Source of the DNA: Formicarius rufipectus
Lineage: Eukaryota; Chordata; Aves; Passeriformes; Formicariidae
NCBI GenBank assembly: GCA_013399695.1
Contig: VXAU01001096.1
Location: 217,884-281,883 of the forward strand
DNA: 64,000 bases
Direction of reading: 5' to 3'
How positions within the stretch are numbered: the stretch's first letter is position 1; each line of letters begins with the position of its first letter. Under the pieces are notes generated by a model. It was not told the DNA's origin and made no database searches. It was given only the letters and a program-made list of their open reading frames with translations. Positions 63,511 through 64,000 of the stretch are shown here, piece after piece. Both the position numbers and the translations under genes were made by a program.

Positions 63511-64000
63511 ATCACTAAAAAGAAGGTAAAATTTATATTTAATGAAAAAATTGTCTTTTTAAATCTACCTTATTGAGGCAGCCATCTCAACCATCGAAAA
63601 ATAAACCCAAACCCACAAGACTAGAAATTATTTTTTTTTGCCATTTTAACTCATCTTATTTTTTCTGTAATAATAAGATGTAGATATATATTGAAATGCT
63701 TTTATAAGAAGTCTTCAGTCTATGGTAGATTTTGTTGTAATCTTGAAGCTTATAAAAACATCAGAAAAGACAATGAATGAAACTGTGCTTCAAAGGTAGT
63801 TTAACTTTTTTCAAGCATAAGTGGCCCTTCTCTTTTGCATATGAAATCAGTATATGTGACTACCCAAAGACTGTTCCAACTTCCTGTGCAGCATGTAAAG
63901 AAAAGAGAGTTCTCTTCATTCTAAGAATTAAGAACACCCACCTTCAGAGTTACAAAGCTGAAAACACATCACCCTTAGAATATGATTTCTGTATCTGATT

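Larger units (their letters stand above)
53923..64000 (+). other. CPEB3: CPEB3 intron, at least 10.1 kb, runs off the window
   Basis: It begins GTAATT. I looked for the next exon (rest of RRM1 with G-Y-A-F-L-L-F) and did not find it before 64000. Contents are AT-rich unique sequence, a GC-richer block near 54180-54470, a pyrimidine tract at 55280 and two A/C-rich tracts. No other gene was seen on either strand. Confidence 0.85.

Overview
The window is vertebrate nuclear DNA, most likely from a bird. It holds one recognisable gene on the + strand: the 5' half of CPEB3 (cytoplasmic polyadenylation element-binding protein 3). Six protein-coding exons, 1,390 coding bases in all, are separated by AT-rich introns. 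All five complete introns have GT...AG borders, and every junction keeps the reading frame. The bird assignment is an inference. It rests on compact introns, an N-terminus with Gln and Ser tracts but without the long Pro/Ala tracts I remember from mammalian CPEB3, many G/T-rich tracts, and an LTR with a 6-bp target duplication. I cannot name the species.

Layout: 1-5267 is 5' flank or 5'UTR intron, with an A-rich run, a 23-copy CTAT microsatellite and a CpG-enriched patch (about 4490-4985) that may be an alternative promoter. The start codon is at 5279, and the first coding exon (to 6169) encodes the whole low-complexity, prion-like N-terminal region. A 20-kb intron follows, with one assembly gap (8018-8124). 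Next come exon 26344-26503, an 11.2-kb intron with a solo LTR of an endogenous retrovirus, and exon 37739-37795 (57 nt). After a 9.6-kb intron there is a 24-nt microexon (47356-47379), then exon 51906-52073, which starts RRM1, and exon 53833-53922, which continues RRM1. From 53923 to the end is intron. The rest of RRM1, RRM2 and the ZZ-type zinc-binding domain must lie beyond the window.

How it works together: the first exon supplies the aggregation and regulatory domain, and the last two supply the start of the RNA-binding domain. Between them, the 57-nt and 24-nt exons are bounded on both sides by phase-1 introns. Either or both can be skipped without a frameshift, so splicing can change the linker just before RRM1. 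With the microexon included, this linker carries an Arg-rich R-x-x-S kinase-type motif. No other protein-coding gene, tRNA, rRNA, CRISPR array or intact transposon was found. Nearly all the other open frames are chance ORFs in introns.
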